Shown: one piece after another, positions 16,148-24,354 of the stretch
Layout: the number at the start of each line of letters is the position of its first letter
Position numbering within the stretch: position 1 is the stretch's first letter
Position numbers and translations under genes: made by a program
Source: JAJZQZ01 sp963790415
GTDB lineage: Bacteria > Actinomycetota > Thermoleophilia > RBG-16-64-13
Length of the DNA: 64,000 nucleotides
Reading direction: 5' to 3'
Assembly: GCA_963790415.1 (NCBI GenBank)
Contig: CAWBOK010000003.1
Span: 248,001-312,000 of the forward strand
Notes under the pieces: generated by a model
The model's input: only the letters and a program-made list of their open reading frames with translations
Told to the model about the DNA's origin: nothing
Database searches by the model: none

Positions 16148-16167
16148 GAGCCCGTTTCACACTGAAG
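16148..16167 (-). repeat. recurrent upstream element (TTCAGTGTGAAACGGGCTC type)
   Basis: On the - strand this reads CTTCAGTGTGAAACGGGCTC, about 30 bases before cobS and just after a TACACT hexamer. Close relatives lie before cobU (48709-48727), before the 50741-51148 gene (51231-51248) and before the ymdB-like gene (55017-55038). The function is unknown. Confidence 0.45.
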
Positions 16168-16277
16168 CCGAGTGTAGCAGACCGCCCGCACCGTTTCCCC
16201 GGACCCGCAGTGCGGTATCTACGGAACGTAGAGTCGTGCGCCGCGGCCGTCGTCGCGGAGAACCGCGAGGAGTAGCC

Positions 16278-17057
16278 GTGAAGATCATGTGGAAAGGTGC
16301 CATCTCGTTCGGGCTGGTGACCGTACCGGTGCGGGCGTTCCTGGCCACCGAAGAGAAGAGCGTTGGCTTCCATCAGCTTCACGACGGGGACCACGGCCGC
16401 ATCACCTACCGTCGATTCTGCACGGAATGCGGAGAAGAGGTGGACCTGGCCCACATCGTGCGGGGACACGAGATCGAAAAGGAGCACTACGTGGTCCTGA
16501 CCTCCGCCGAGATCGACGCCGTGCCGGTCGCGTCCACCCACACCATCGAGATCGCCACCTTCGTGGACCTCGCCGAGATCGACCCCGTCTACTTCAAGCG
16601 CTCGTACTACCTGGTGCCGGACACCGTAGGCGCCAAAGCCTACCGCCTACTGCTCCAGGCCATGCGCCAGGACGCCCGGGTGGCCATCGCCAAAGTGAGC
16701 TTCCGCGACAAGGAGCACCTCGCCGCCGTCCGCGCCCGTGACGACGTCCTGATGCTCGAGACCATGTATTGGCCGGACGAGATCCGGCAGCCCGAGCTGG
16801 CGGGGAGCATCCCCGAGGCCGACTTCCGTCCCCAGGAGTTGGAGATGGCCCGCTCCTTGATAGACCAACTCACGGAGCCCTGGCAACCCGAAGCGTTCAA
16901 GGACGAGTACCGCGACGCACTTCTGGCGGTCATCGAGCAGAAGGCGGCAGGGCACGAGGTCGTCGCTCTGGTCACGTCCGAACCCGCACCGGTGGTGGAC
17001 CTTCTGGCCGCCCTCAAAGCGTCCGTGGATGCGGCCAAGTTGCGCAAGACGGGGTAG
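16278..17057 (+). CDS. ku: bacterial Ku protein (non-homologous end joining)
   Basis: The protein has 259 residues from a GTG preceded by GAGGAG at five bases. The N terminus MWKGAISFGLVTVPVRAF is the family signature. CTECGEEVDLAHIVRGHEIEKEHYVVLT, YLVPDTVGAKAYRLL and IAKVSFRDKEHLAAVR are also typical. Ku forms a homodimeric ring on DNA ends and recruits ligase D. No ligD is present in this window. The gene stands alone, divergent from cobS. Confidence 0.95.
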   Translation: MKIMWKGAISFGLVTVPVRAFLATEEKSVGFHQLHDGDHGRITYRRFCTECGEEVDLAHIVRGHEIEKEHYVVLTSAEIDAVPVASTHTIEIATFVDLAEIDPVYFKRSYYLVPDTVGAKAYRLLLQAMRQDARVAIAKVSFRDKEHLAAVRARDDVLMLETMYWPDEIRQPELAGSIPEADFRPQELEMARSLIDQLTEPWQPEAFKDEYRDALLAVIEQKAAGHEVVALVTSEPAPVVDLLAALKASVDAAKLRKTG

Positions 17058-17072
17058 GCGGCGCGGCGGGAC

Positions 17073-17327
17073 TCAATAGTGATAGCGCAACTGGGCGATC
17101 AGGAGGGAATCGCCTTCGACTTTGTACACGAAGCGATGTTCTTCCGTGATGCGCCGGGACCAGTAGCCGGAGAGCGCATGCTTTAACGACTCAGGCTTTC
17201 CAGTGCCCTCGAACGGGGTCCGCTGGACTTCCTGGATCAGCCCGTTGATGCGCTGAACCACCTTCCGATCAGTCTTCTGCCACCACAAGTACTCCTCCCA
17301 GGCCTGCTGAGAGAAGACCAGCTTCAC
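17073..17327 (-). CDS. Txe/YoeB-family mRNA interferase toxin
   Basis: The protein has 84 residues. The N terminus MKLVFSQQAWEEYLWWQKTDRK is standard for YoeB. The C-terminal part, GYWSRRITEEHRFVYKV then LRYHY, keeps the Arg, His and terminal Tyr that cut ribosome-bound mRNA, so the toxin looks intact. It starts four bases inside the antitoxin stop. A truncated relative lies at 30676-30849. Confidence 0.92.
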   Translation of the reverse strand: MKLVFSQQAWEEYLWWQKTDRKVVQRINGLIQEVQRTPFEGTGKPESLKHALSGYWSRRITEEHRFVYKVEGDSLLIAQLRYHY

Positions 17328-17575
17328 TCAGCCAACTCTCTCTCCGTCCCAGCGCCGCGCTCAAGTACGGCGATCGACTCGAGGAGACGGAGGGCGTTCC
17401 CAGGGCTGCGAAGGAGGTAGGCCGTTTCTTCCAGAGCCTCATAGTCGTCGAGTGAGATCATCACCACCGACGAGGAGGCCCTCCGGGTGACTATGATAGG
17501 CGCATGGTCAGCGCACACCCGGTCCATCTCTGTGGCGAGGTTGCTGCGCAGTCGGGTGTAGGGGATAGCGTCCAA
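17324..17575 (-). CDS. YefM/Phd-family antitoxin
   Basis: The protein has 83 residues. IPYTRLRSNLATEMDRVCADHAPIIVTRR and VVMISLDDYEALEETAYLL match the YefM DNA-binding domain. The rest is the toxin-neutralising tail. It overlaps the toxin start by ATGA. Upstream is a TGTAC/GTACA palindrome at 17596-17617, which fits autorepression. Confidence 0.92.
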   Translation of the reverse strand: MDAIPYTRLRSNLATEMDRVCADHAPIIVTRRASSSVVMISLDDYEALEETAYLLRSPGNALRLLESIAVLERGAGTERELAE

Positions 17576-17595
17576 ATCGGACCTCCGCGTTCTTA

Positions 17596-17617
17596 CCTGT
17601 ACGGGTAATAGTACAGG
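17596..17617 (-). promoter_or_regulatory. palindromic operator upstream of the yefM-yoeB-type operon
   Basis: CCTGTAC and GTACAGG form a perfect 7-base inverted repeat with an 8-base spacer, 21 bases before the antitoxin start. The E. coli YefM operator is built on TGTACA cores. This is the same core split by a spacer, so binding by the antitoxin is likely. Confidence 0.65.
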
Positions 17618-17812
17618 AAGCGCTGACTCATGACAAGTCGTCGCTTTCGCCCGCCGACGCCGCCCGCAGCAGGAACTCGACCTTCACAGCGTCGAACGGG
17701 AATTCGATCCGGCCATCGGCCGGACACGGCTCAAGACCCCGGCCTCATCACGCGCGACGCGTCGGCCGATGTTTCCGTGTGCCGGCGATCATGACAAGAG
17801 TAGGTTTCGCGC

Positions 17813-18068
17813 CTACTCCCGGAACCCAACCCCCAGCTGCCCCAACACCCCGAAGTCGGCCTCGAACGTGTCGCCGGCTGAGACCGTCTCCCCCTGGGCC
17901 ATGGCCCCGGTGAGCACCACCATACCGGCCGACAGCATCGCGCCCTCCTCGAACAGGCGATTCGCGAGCCACGCCACAGAGGCGGCGGGGTTCCCGGCCA
18001 TCACCGCGTGCATGGTGCCTGCGATGAACAGTTCTCCATTGCGGGTCATCGACACCGCGAGTGAAGTG
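17813..18068 (-). pseudogene. C-terminal remnant of a 2-keto-4-pentenoate hydratase/FAH-family enzyme
   Basis: About 75 residues match the C terminus of MhpD-type hydratases: NGELFIAGTMHAVMAGNP, ASVAWLANRLFEEG, LSAGMVVLTGAMAQGETVSAGDTFEADFG. There is no N-terminal or catalytic part. Upstream of residue VDFTSLAVSM the frame turns into unrelated sequence antisense to a nucleotidyltransferase fragment. It is therefore a gene end left by a rearrangement and should not make a working enzyme. Confidence 0.65.
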
Positions 18069-18484
18069 AAATCCACTACCCCTACGCTCTGCTGGAGCCG
18101 CCGCTTCAGACGCCCCTCGGAGTGCCACTCGCCGCCCTCCTCGACGTCGCCTGCATGAAGCTGATCGCCGTCAGCCAACGAGGCAGCCGCAAGGGCTTCG
18201 TCGATCTCTACTTCCTCGCCCTGGCGGGGATCGACCTGCGACGCGCTCTGGACGCACTTCCGCGCAAGATGCCCGGCGTGGCGTACAACCGGGTCCATCT
18301 CGCGTGCAGCCTGACGTACTTCGCCGACGCGGAAGGCGAACCCGAGCCGCACATGCTCGTGCCGTTCGAGTGGACCTCCGCCCGCGACTACTGCCTTGCT
18401 CGGTCGAGGGGTATTCTGCAGGAGATCCTAACGGACGAGCAGGGCCGGCGCGCCGCGGCGGTGCCTCACGGACTCCCTGTTTGA
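18068..18484 (+). pseudogene. C-terminal remnant of an AbiEii-type nucleotidyltransferase
   Basis: The + frame reads YPYALLEPPLQTPLGVPLA, then MKLIAVSQRGSRKGFVDLYFL, characteristic of the C-terminal half of AbiEii/DUF1814 toxins. The nucleotide-binding N-terminal half (GGT and DxD region) is absent because the sequence switches at about 18065 to the hydratase remnant. No good start or ribosome site exists, and no AbiEi antitoxin is next to it. It is probably dead. Confidence 0.6.
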
Positions 18485-18509
18485 CACGGCCACTCGGCTG
18501 TGGTAGTAA
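18481..18509 (+). promoter_or_regulatory. possible promoter of the peptide ABC operon
   Basis: TTGACA at 18481-18486, then 17 bases, then TAGTAA at 18504-18509. The -35 is perfect and the -10 weak. It would give a leader of about 180 bases before the substrate-binding protein, a stretch in which no other gene is seen. Confidence 0.4.
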
Positions 18510-18695
18510 TTGGAGCATCGAGTTTACCTATTAGGTCGGTCGAATACTGCTTCAGGTCGCTGGAACGACGACCTTCGGGCACGGGGCGCCACAGCACCGG
18601 GCTGGGGGTGCCTCAACAAAGGGGGGTGCTGGAACAGACAGGAACAGCCTGTGCGTTGCCAGACAAGGGAAACTTTGAGTAGTCGAGGGGGATCG

Positions 18696-20411
18696 ATGTT
18701 CCAACGCCTTGTGAAGTTCGCGTGTCTCTTGATCGTTTCTATCGTGGTTCTCTCACTCCTGGTCGGGTGCTCGGACTCGGGCGGTAGCGGGGCGACCACC
18801 ACCGTCTCCGCCGATTCGGGGTCTGCCTCCACCGTCGCCACAACGCCGGCCGAGAAGACCACCGTGCGGATCGGCTGGAGCGAAAGCCCGCAGGCCGGCA
18901 TGAACCCGTTCCTGGCCAGGAACGAGGGTGACTACATGTATCTGGGACTCATGTACGAGCCGATGCTCATGCCGATGCGAGACGGCACGTTGAAGCCCTG
19001 GTTGGCCTCCAGCTGGGAATACAACGACACCGATGGCAGCTGGACGTTCAAACTTGACGAGAAGGCCGCGTGGAGTGACGGTAAACCGGTCACGGCCGAC
19101 GATGTGAAGTTCACGTTCGACACCGCTTACAAGTATGATTTCGCACTCGGTTCGTCGACCAAGGCGTTTGTCAAATCGGTCGACGTCGTCGACGCGAAGA
19201 CGGTCAACTTCAAGATGGCGAAGCCGTTGGCCGCCTTTGCCACCCTCGCGGGGGGCACCTTGATCATGCCCAAGCACATCTGGTCGACGGTCGGTGCCGT
19301 GGACACGTATGAGAATCCGACGCCCGTGGGCAGCGGACCCTTCCTGTTCAAGGAATACAAGGCCCGTGAGTACATGATCGCGACCAAGAGCCCTACCTAC
19401 TGGCATGGGCCCGCCAAGGTGGACGAAGTCGTGATCCAGGTCTTCTCGAACCCCGAAGCCGAGATCATGGCGTTGAAGGCGGGCGAGCTCGACATCATGC
19501 CCGACCTCTCGGGCAGTGAATCTCTGATCCCGACGCTCTTGACCGACTCCAACGTCAAGGTGCTCATCGACAGGTGGCCGCACATCTTCTACCTGGCCCC
19601 CAACTACCGGATACCCCCGCTGGACAACACGGACTTCCGGAAAGCCATGGATATCGCCATCGACAAGAAGGCGATTATCAGTGATGCCCTGGCCGGCTAC
19701 GCCGAAGCTCCACTCATGGGCTACGTGCCCCCGGTCGTCACCGAGTGGGCCGACCAATCGCTGTTGTGGCGTGGCCTGGACATGACGGCGGAAGCGCGGC
19801 TCGCGGAAGCCAACACCATTCTCGACGGACTCGGCTACACCAAAGGCAGCGATGGAGTCAGGGTCGGCAAGGACGGCAAGAAGCTGGAGTTCACCATCCG
19901 CTGCATCACCTATCCGTCCTACGTGCGTGCAAGCGAAATGATCAAGAACGACCTGGCCAAGATCGGCATCAAGATCAGCGTGGAAGTGTCCGACCCCGAG
20001 ACGTTGTATGGCGGCATCATCTACAGCGGCGAGCGGACCAAAGACTGGCAGCTGCTGGTCCATGGGTCCACCATGAGCCCGGATCCCGACAACTTCGCGC
20101 GTGAGTACGCACCCGATCCACCGAACCCGTGGGACAATGGCCCAGCTTTCGGCTGGACGAGCCCCGAACTGCAGGCACTGCTGCAGGCGTCGCGGAGCGA
20201 GATGGACCCGGTCAAGCGCAAGGAGATGGTCACGGAGGCCCAGGGCATGTTCGCCGACGAGTTGGTGGTCATGAGCATCGCCCACCGCGTCCACCCCGCG
20301 GCGCATCGCACCGACAGGTTCACGGGTTGGGACCCAGCTCCCATCTACTACGGCGCCATGGTCCACCCGCTCGGTTCGATCATCAATCTCACCGCGATCA
20401 CTCCAAAGTAG
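18696..20411 (+). CDS. ABC transporter substrate-binding lipoprotein, family 5 (peptide/nickel type)
   Basis: The protein has 571 residues from an ATG six bases after GAGGGGG. The signal peptide ends in the lipobox LLVGC, so the protein is a lipoprotein on the outer face of the membrane, followed by a Ser/Gly/Thr linker. The SBP family 5 pattern is seen in YEPMLMPMRDGTLKPWLASSWE, TFKLDEKAAWSDGKPVTADDVKFTFD and FRKAMDIAIDKKAI. It captures peptides or other ligands for the permeases and ATPases that follow. A strong hairpin at 20426-20452 separates it from the permease gene and may raise its level relative to them. Confidence 0.92.
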   Translation: MFQRLVKFACLLIVSIVVLSLLVGCSDSGGSGATTTVSADSGSASTVATTPAEKTTVRIGWSESPQAGMNPFLARNEGDYMYLGLMYEPMLMPMRDGTLKPWLASSWEYNDTDGSWTFKLDEKAAWSDGKPVTADDVKFTFDTAYKYDFALGSSTKAFVKSVDVVDAKTVNFKMAKPLAAFATLAGGTLIMPKHIWSTVGAVDTYENPTPVGSGPFLFKEYKAREYMIATKSPTYWHGPAKVDEVVIQVFSNPEAEIMALKAGELDIMPDLSGSESLIPTLLTDSNVKVLIDRWPHIFYLAPNYRIPPLDNTDFRKAMDIAIDKKAIISDALAGYAEAPLMGYVPPVVTEWADQSLLWRGLDMTAEARLAEANTILDGLGYTKGSDGVRVGKDGKKLEFTIRCITYPSYVRASEMIKNDLAKIGIKISVEVSDPETLYGGIIYSGERTKDWQLLVHGSTMSPDPDNFAREYAPDPPNPWDNGPAFGWTSPELQALLQASRSEMDPVKRKEMVTEAQGMFADELVVMSIAHRVHPAAHRTDRFTGWDPAPIYYGAMVHPLGSIINLTAITPK

Positions 20412-20425
20412 GAGACCCCCCCTTG

Positions 20426-20452
20426 GCCCGCCCGGGCGCCGCCCGGGCGGGC
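20426..20452 (+). terminator. strong hairpin between binding-protein and permease genes
   Basis: GCCCGCCCGGGC, loop gcc, GCCCGGGCGGGC: a perfect 12-base stem without a following T run. In transporter operons such stems often protect the upstream mRNA or cause partial termination. Full termination is unlikely because the downstream genes have no promoter that I can see. Confidence 0.6.
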
Positions 20453-20504
20453 ACCCCACTGGTCTCAGTCATCACCGACTTCGCCCCGAGCATGGAGTGG
20501 TTCT

Positions 20505-21479
20505 GTGTCCGTGTATTGGCTCGCTCGAAGACTGCTCACCAGCGCCCTCGTCCTATTCTCGGCCGTGGCGATCAACTTCGCCATTCCCCGGCTCATGCCC
20601 GGCAATCCGGTGGACAGACTCAGCGGCGGGGTCAAGCTGAGCGCGGAGGCACGAGACGCCTTGATACGGCGGTTCGGGCTCGATAGGTCTCTCTGGGAGC
20701 AGTACTGGCGCTACATCACTCACGCCGTCCGCGGCGACTTCGGGCTGTCCTTCACCTACTATCCGAAGTCGGTGGCCGCCGCCATCATGGATGCGCTGCC
20801 GTGGACCCTTCTGGTCCTTGTCACTTCGCTCATCTTGCAGGTGGCTATCGGCTATCTCCTGGGCGCGACCGCCGCGTGGCGTGCGGGCACCAAGACCGAC
20901 TCCGCTCTGCAGACCATGTCGATGGTGATGCTGTCGGTGCCCCTCTTCTGGGTGGCCATGGTGATGTTCTACATCTTCTCCTTCAGGCTCGGGTGGTTCC
21001 CCTTCGGAGGGGCGTACACCATCGGCGCCACGTACGACGGCCTCTTGGATCATCTGTCTGACATAGCGCGGCACGCTTTCTTGCCGGTCGTCTCGCTCAC
21101 CATCGCCCAATATGCGACCTTTCAGATCATCTTGAGGAACACGATGGTCGGTGTTATCAGAAAGCCATATATTCTGACGGCTGAATCTAAGGGCATATCA
21201 ACGGGGCGCTTGAAGCATCGGCATGCTGCTCGCAACGCGCTTCTGCCCATGGTGACGTTCTTGGGACTCAGTTTGGCGATGATAGTCGGTGGGTCGGTCT
21301 ACATCGAAACTGTGTTCTCCTATCCAGGGATCGGCAAGCTCATCTATGACGCGGTCTTAAGTCGTGACTACCCGCTCCTTCAGGGGTGCTTCTTCGTGTT
21401 CGCTCTGGTTGTTGTTCTTGGAAATCTCGTGGTCGACATCGTCTATCTCTACCTTGACCCCCGGATTCGGTTGCAGTGA
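20505..21479 (+). CDS. peptide ABC transporter permease, DppB type
   Basis: The protein has 324 residues from a GTG seven bases after GGAG. YWLARRLLTSALVLFSAVAINFAIPRLMPGNPVDRL is the usual first helix and periplasmic start of DppB/OppB. Near the C terminus HRHAARNALLPMVTFLGLSLAMIVGGSVYIETVFSYPGIG is the EAA coupling loop and following helix. It forms the membrane channel with the next gene, whose GTG overlaps its stop. Confidence 0.93.
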   Translation: MSVYWLARRLLTSALVLFSAVAINFAIPRLMPGNPVDRLSGGVKLSAEARDALIRRFGLDRSLWEQYWRYITHAVRGDFGLSFTYYPKSVAAAIMDALPWTLLVLVTSLILQVAIGYLLGATAAWRAGTKTDSALQTMSMVMLSVPLFWVAMVMFYIFSFRLGWFPFGGAYTIGATYDGLLDHLSDIARHAFLPVVSLTIAQYATFQIILRNTMVGVIRKPYILTAESKGISTGRLKHRHAARNALLPMVTFLGLSLAMIVGGSVYIETVFSYPGIGKLIYDAVLSRDYPLLQGCFFVFALVVVLGNLVVDIVYLYLDPRIRLQ

Positions 21480-22333
21480 TGGTGGTCACGCGGGCGAGGA
21501 CCCACTACTGGCGGGTGCTCAAGCAGCGGCCCTCCGCCGTGTTCGGCGTGGTGTGCGTGGTCGTCATGGGCCTGGCGGTGATCTTTGCCCCCCTCATCGC
21601 CCCGTTCGATCCGAATGTGAAGAGTGGCATGGCCTGGCTGGCGCCCAACTGGAGGCATCTGTCGGGCACCAACGATATCGGGATCGACCTCTTCAGCGAG
21701 TTGCTCTACGCCGGACGCGTCTCGCTGTTCGTGGGCATCGTGGCGGCGTCGATCGTTACGGTGACCGGGTCTGTGATAGGAACAATCTCGGGCTACTTCG
21801 GCGGGAAGATCGATGAGGTACTGATGCGGGTCACAGACGTCGTATTGACGTTGCCGCGCCTGCCCCTGATGCTGGTGATCGCCGCGTACTTGGGATCGGG
21901 GCTCTGGTCGATCATCTTCGTCATCGCACTCGTCGGTTGGACCAGTCTGGCCCGCCAGATCAGATCCCAGGTGCTGTCGGTCCGCGAGTCTTCCTTCGTG
22001 GAGTCTTCTCGCTCCATCGGGGCGCAGAGCGCTCACATCATGGTCAGGACGATCCTTCCCAGCATGGCGGGCATCATCGTGGCGAACGGCGTCATGGAGA
22101 TCATGTTCGCCATCCTCACCGAAGCCGGCCTGAGCTTCCTCGGCCTCGGCGACCCCACGCACGAAAGTTGGGGCGTGATGCTCTACTTCGCCCAGTCCCA
22201 AGGCGCGTTCTTGCGCGGAGCCTGGTGGTGGATCTTCCCGCCGGGGTTGTGTATCGCACTATTCTGCCTTTCGTTCAATCTCATAGGCACCGCGATCAAT
22301 GACCTCTTCGGACTCAAGATAGGGCGGAGGTAG
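21476..22333 (+). CDS. peptide ABC transporter permease, DppC type
   Basis: The protein is about 285 residues. The start is either GTG 21476, overlapping the stop of the DppB-type gene, or the adjacent ATG at 21479. GTNDIGIDLFSELLYAGRVSLFVGIVA is the DppC hallmark. SFVESSRSIGAQSAHIMVRTILPSM is the EAA loop, and AGLSFLGLGDPTHESWGVML is the conserved C-terminal part. It sits four bases from the first ATPase gene. Confidence 0.93.
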   Translation: MMVVTRARTHYWRVLKQRPSAVFGVVCVVVMGLAVIFAPLIAPFDPNVKSGMAWLAPNWRHLSGTNDIGIDLFSELLYAGRVSLFVGIVAASIVTVTGSVIGTISGYFGGKIDEVLMRVTDVVLTLPRLPLMLVIAAYLGSGLWSIIFVIALVGWTSLARQIRSQVLSVRESSFVESSRSIGAQSAHIMVRTILPSMAGIIVANGVMEIMFAILTEAGLSFLGLGDPTHESWGVMLYFAQSQGAFLRGAWWWIFPPGLCIALFCLSFNLIGTAINDLFGLKIGRR

Positions 22334-22337
22334 ATCG

Positions 22338-23297
22338 ATGCCCCTTCTTGCCGTGGAGAACCTCCGGACCTACTACCACTCGTCCCGAGGCCGGACAAAG
22401 GCCGTCGACGGCGTGAGTTTCGACGTGGAGGCGGGTCAGTCTCTTGGCATCGCGGGCGAATCCGGGTGCGGCAAGAGCACGGTTGCGCTCAGCCTGATCC
22501 GGCTCGTCAAAGGCGGCGAGACCGTCGGCGGAAGCGTGACGCTGGACGGCATCTCGCTGCTGGACATGTCCATGGGCGATTTCAACCGCACTGTGCGCTG
22601 GCAAAAGATCTCCCTGGTTCCTCAGGGGGCCATGGGGGCACTCGACCCGGTGTTCCGCGTCGGTGACCAGATCGTCGAGGCCATCATGGCCCACACGAAG
22701 GACAAGAAGTCGGTGGCCTGGGAACGGGCCGAACAGCTGCTTCGACACGTCGATATCGATCCTGCCCGAGCCCGCAACTACCCCCACGAACTCAGCGGCG
22801 GCATGTGTCAGCGGGTCATGATCGCCATGGCCCTGGCGCTCGGCCCTCAGCTCGTCATCGCCGACGAGCCGACGACCGCGCTCGACGTCGTCACGCAGGC
22901 CCAGGTGCTCAAACTGCTGCGGCGACTGCAGCGAGAGATGAACATAGCGATCGTGTTCATCTCGCACGATCTGTCCACGCTCGCACAGGCGTGCGACCGC
23001 ATCATGATCATGTATGCCGGCAAGGCGATGGAAATAGGGGGCTGTGAGGAGATCTTCAGGGCTCCGCTGCACCCCTACACTCGGGCGCTCTTGGATGCGT
23101 TCCCCGACATCAAAGGCACCAGGAAGACCAGGTCACTGGGCGGACGCCCGCCGGATCTCGTAGCCCCGCCGCCGGGATGTCGATTTCACCCTCGATGTCC
23201 GGAAGCCATCGCGGTATGCAGTGTCGACGAGCCGGCCATGACGGAGGTCTCGCCCGGGCGCCGCGTGGCCTGCCACCTTTCTGGTCCTCGGAGCTGA
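22338..23297 (+). CDS. peptide ABC transporter ATP-binding protein, DppD type
   Basis: The protein has 319 residues from an ATG after GGAGG. Walker A is GESGCGKST near residue 40, the signature LSGGMCQRVMIAMALA, and Walker B LVIADEPTTALDV. The C-terminal oligopeptide-transporter domain has GCRFHPRCPEAIAVC. It powers uptake together with the DppF-type subunit at 23303. Confidence 0.94.
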   Translation: MPLLAVENLRTYYHSSRGRTKAVDGVSFDVEAGQSLGIAGESGCGKSTVALSLIRLVKGGETVGGSVTLDGISLLDMSMGDFNRTVRWQKISLVPQGAMGALDPVFRVGDQIVEAIMAHTKDKKSVAWERAEQLLRHVDIDPARARNYPHELSGGMCQRVMIAMALALGPQLVIADEPTTALDVVTQAQVLKLLRRLQREMNIAIVFISHDLSTLAQACDRIMIMYAGKAMEIGGCEEIFRAPLHPYTRALLDAFPDIKGTRKTRSLGGRPPDLVAPPPGCRFHPRCPEAIAVCSVDEPAMTEVSPGRRVACHLSGPRS

Positions 23298-23302
23298 ACG
23301 CC

Positions 23303-24277
23303 GTGGACCCGATACTGCGAGTCGTCGATCTGTACAAAGCCTTCCCGGTCAAGGGTGGCGGTCGACGCGACCGGCACCGGTTCGTGCGGGCGGTGGATGG
23401 CGTGAGCCTCGAGATCGCGCGGGGCGAGGCCTTCGGCATCGTGGGGGAGAGTGGGTCGGGGAAGACCACACTGGCACGGCTGATGCTGCGCTTGGTGGAG
23501 CCCACCAGCGGCCAGATCTACTTCGAAGACCGCGAGATCACTTCGTTGGGGCATCGGGAGATGAAGGAACTCCGCAGGCACATGCAGATGGTGTTCCAGG
23601 ATCCCTACGGCTCGCTCGATCCTCGGAAGACCGTCTACAGCTTGATAGCCGAGCCGCTCTCAGTCCACAAGGCTTCTCCCGATCGCGCATCGAAGATACG
23701 AAGGGTGGAGGAGTGTCTGGGGCTTGTGGAACTGCCGACTTCGGAGCACTTCATGGCGAAGGTGCCCGACGAGCTAAGCGGAGGCGAGCGTCAGCGAGTC
23801 GGTATTGCGCGTGCGCTGGTGCTCGGCCCGGAGTTCATCCTTGCCGACGAGCCCGTGAGCATGTTGGATGCCAGCGTGAAGGCGGGCATCACCGACCTGA
23901 TGGTACACCTGAGGGAGAAGATCGGACTGACCTACGTCTTCATAACTCACGAGATCGCCCTTGCCAACTACATCTGCGATCGCATCGCCGTCATGTATCT
24001 GGGCAAGATCGTCGAGATAGGGAGCGCCGCAGAGATAGTCGGCGCGCCTCTCCATCAGTACACGAGGCTCCTCATGGAGGCGATCCCACCGCTCTACCCA
24101 GACGAGGAATGGGGGCGCTCTATCCCGGAGCGCGGAGAGTTCCCGTTCTCTGTCGAGATGCCGGCCGGCTGCAGATTCCACCCGCGTTGCCCCAACGCCC
24201 TGGAGATCTGCACAGAGAATGAGCCGGACCTGATCGACGTTGGAGGAGGTCACTTCGTCGCCTGCCACACCTGGTGA
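23303..24277 (+). CDS. peptide ABC transporter ATP-binding protein, DppF type
   Basis: The protein has 324 residues from a GTG five bases after the preceding stop, with GGAG at nine bases. The frame is open upstream, but that would overlap the DppD-type gene. Walker A is GESGSGKTT, signature LSGGERQRVGIARAL, Walker B FILADEPVSMLDAS. GCRFHPRCPNALEIC closes the oligopeptide C-terminal domain. Its stop overlaps a possible GTG of the flavoprotein gene, so transporter and redox genes are probably one transcript. Confidence 0.94.
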   Translation: MDPILRVVDLYKAFPVKGGGRRDRHRFVRAVDGVSLEIARGEAFGIVGESGSGKTTLARLMLRLVEPTSGQIYFEDREITSLGHREMKELRRHMQMVFQDPYGSLDPRKTVYSLIAEPLSVHKASPDRASKIRRVEECLGLVELPTSEHFMAKVPDELSGGERQRVGIARALVLGPEFILADEPVSMLDASVKAGITDLMVHLREKIGLTYVFITHEIALANYICDRIAVMYLGKIVEIGSAAEIVGAPLHQYTRLLMEAIPPLYPDEEWGRSIPERGEFPFSVEMPAGCRFHPRCPNALEICTENEPDLIDVGGGHFVACHTW

Positions 24278-24354
24278 ACAATCGAACCGCTATCACTGAA
24301 CCGGCCACCGCGGGCAAGACGCCGCCGGCTCAGCTCATGGAAGAGGGAGAGCGA

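Noticed and set aside
15990..16277. A second cobalamin riboswitch before cobS
   Set aside because: None of the conserved blocks (GTGCAA, GCCACTG, GTCAGG..ACCTGCC) is present there.
17620..17812. Possible gene in the gap between the antitoxin operator and the hydratase remnant
   Set aside because: No frame has a start with ribosome site or a recognisable motif; only a 9-base direct repeat CATGACAAG near both ends was noticed, too short to build on.
18753..20459. 568-residue open frame on the - strand
   Set aside because: It is wholly antisense to the well-conserved binding-protein gene and has low-complexity His/Arg/Val-rich composition without any domain.
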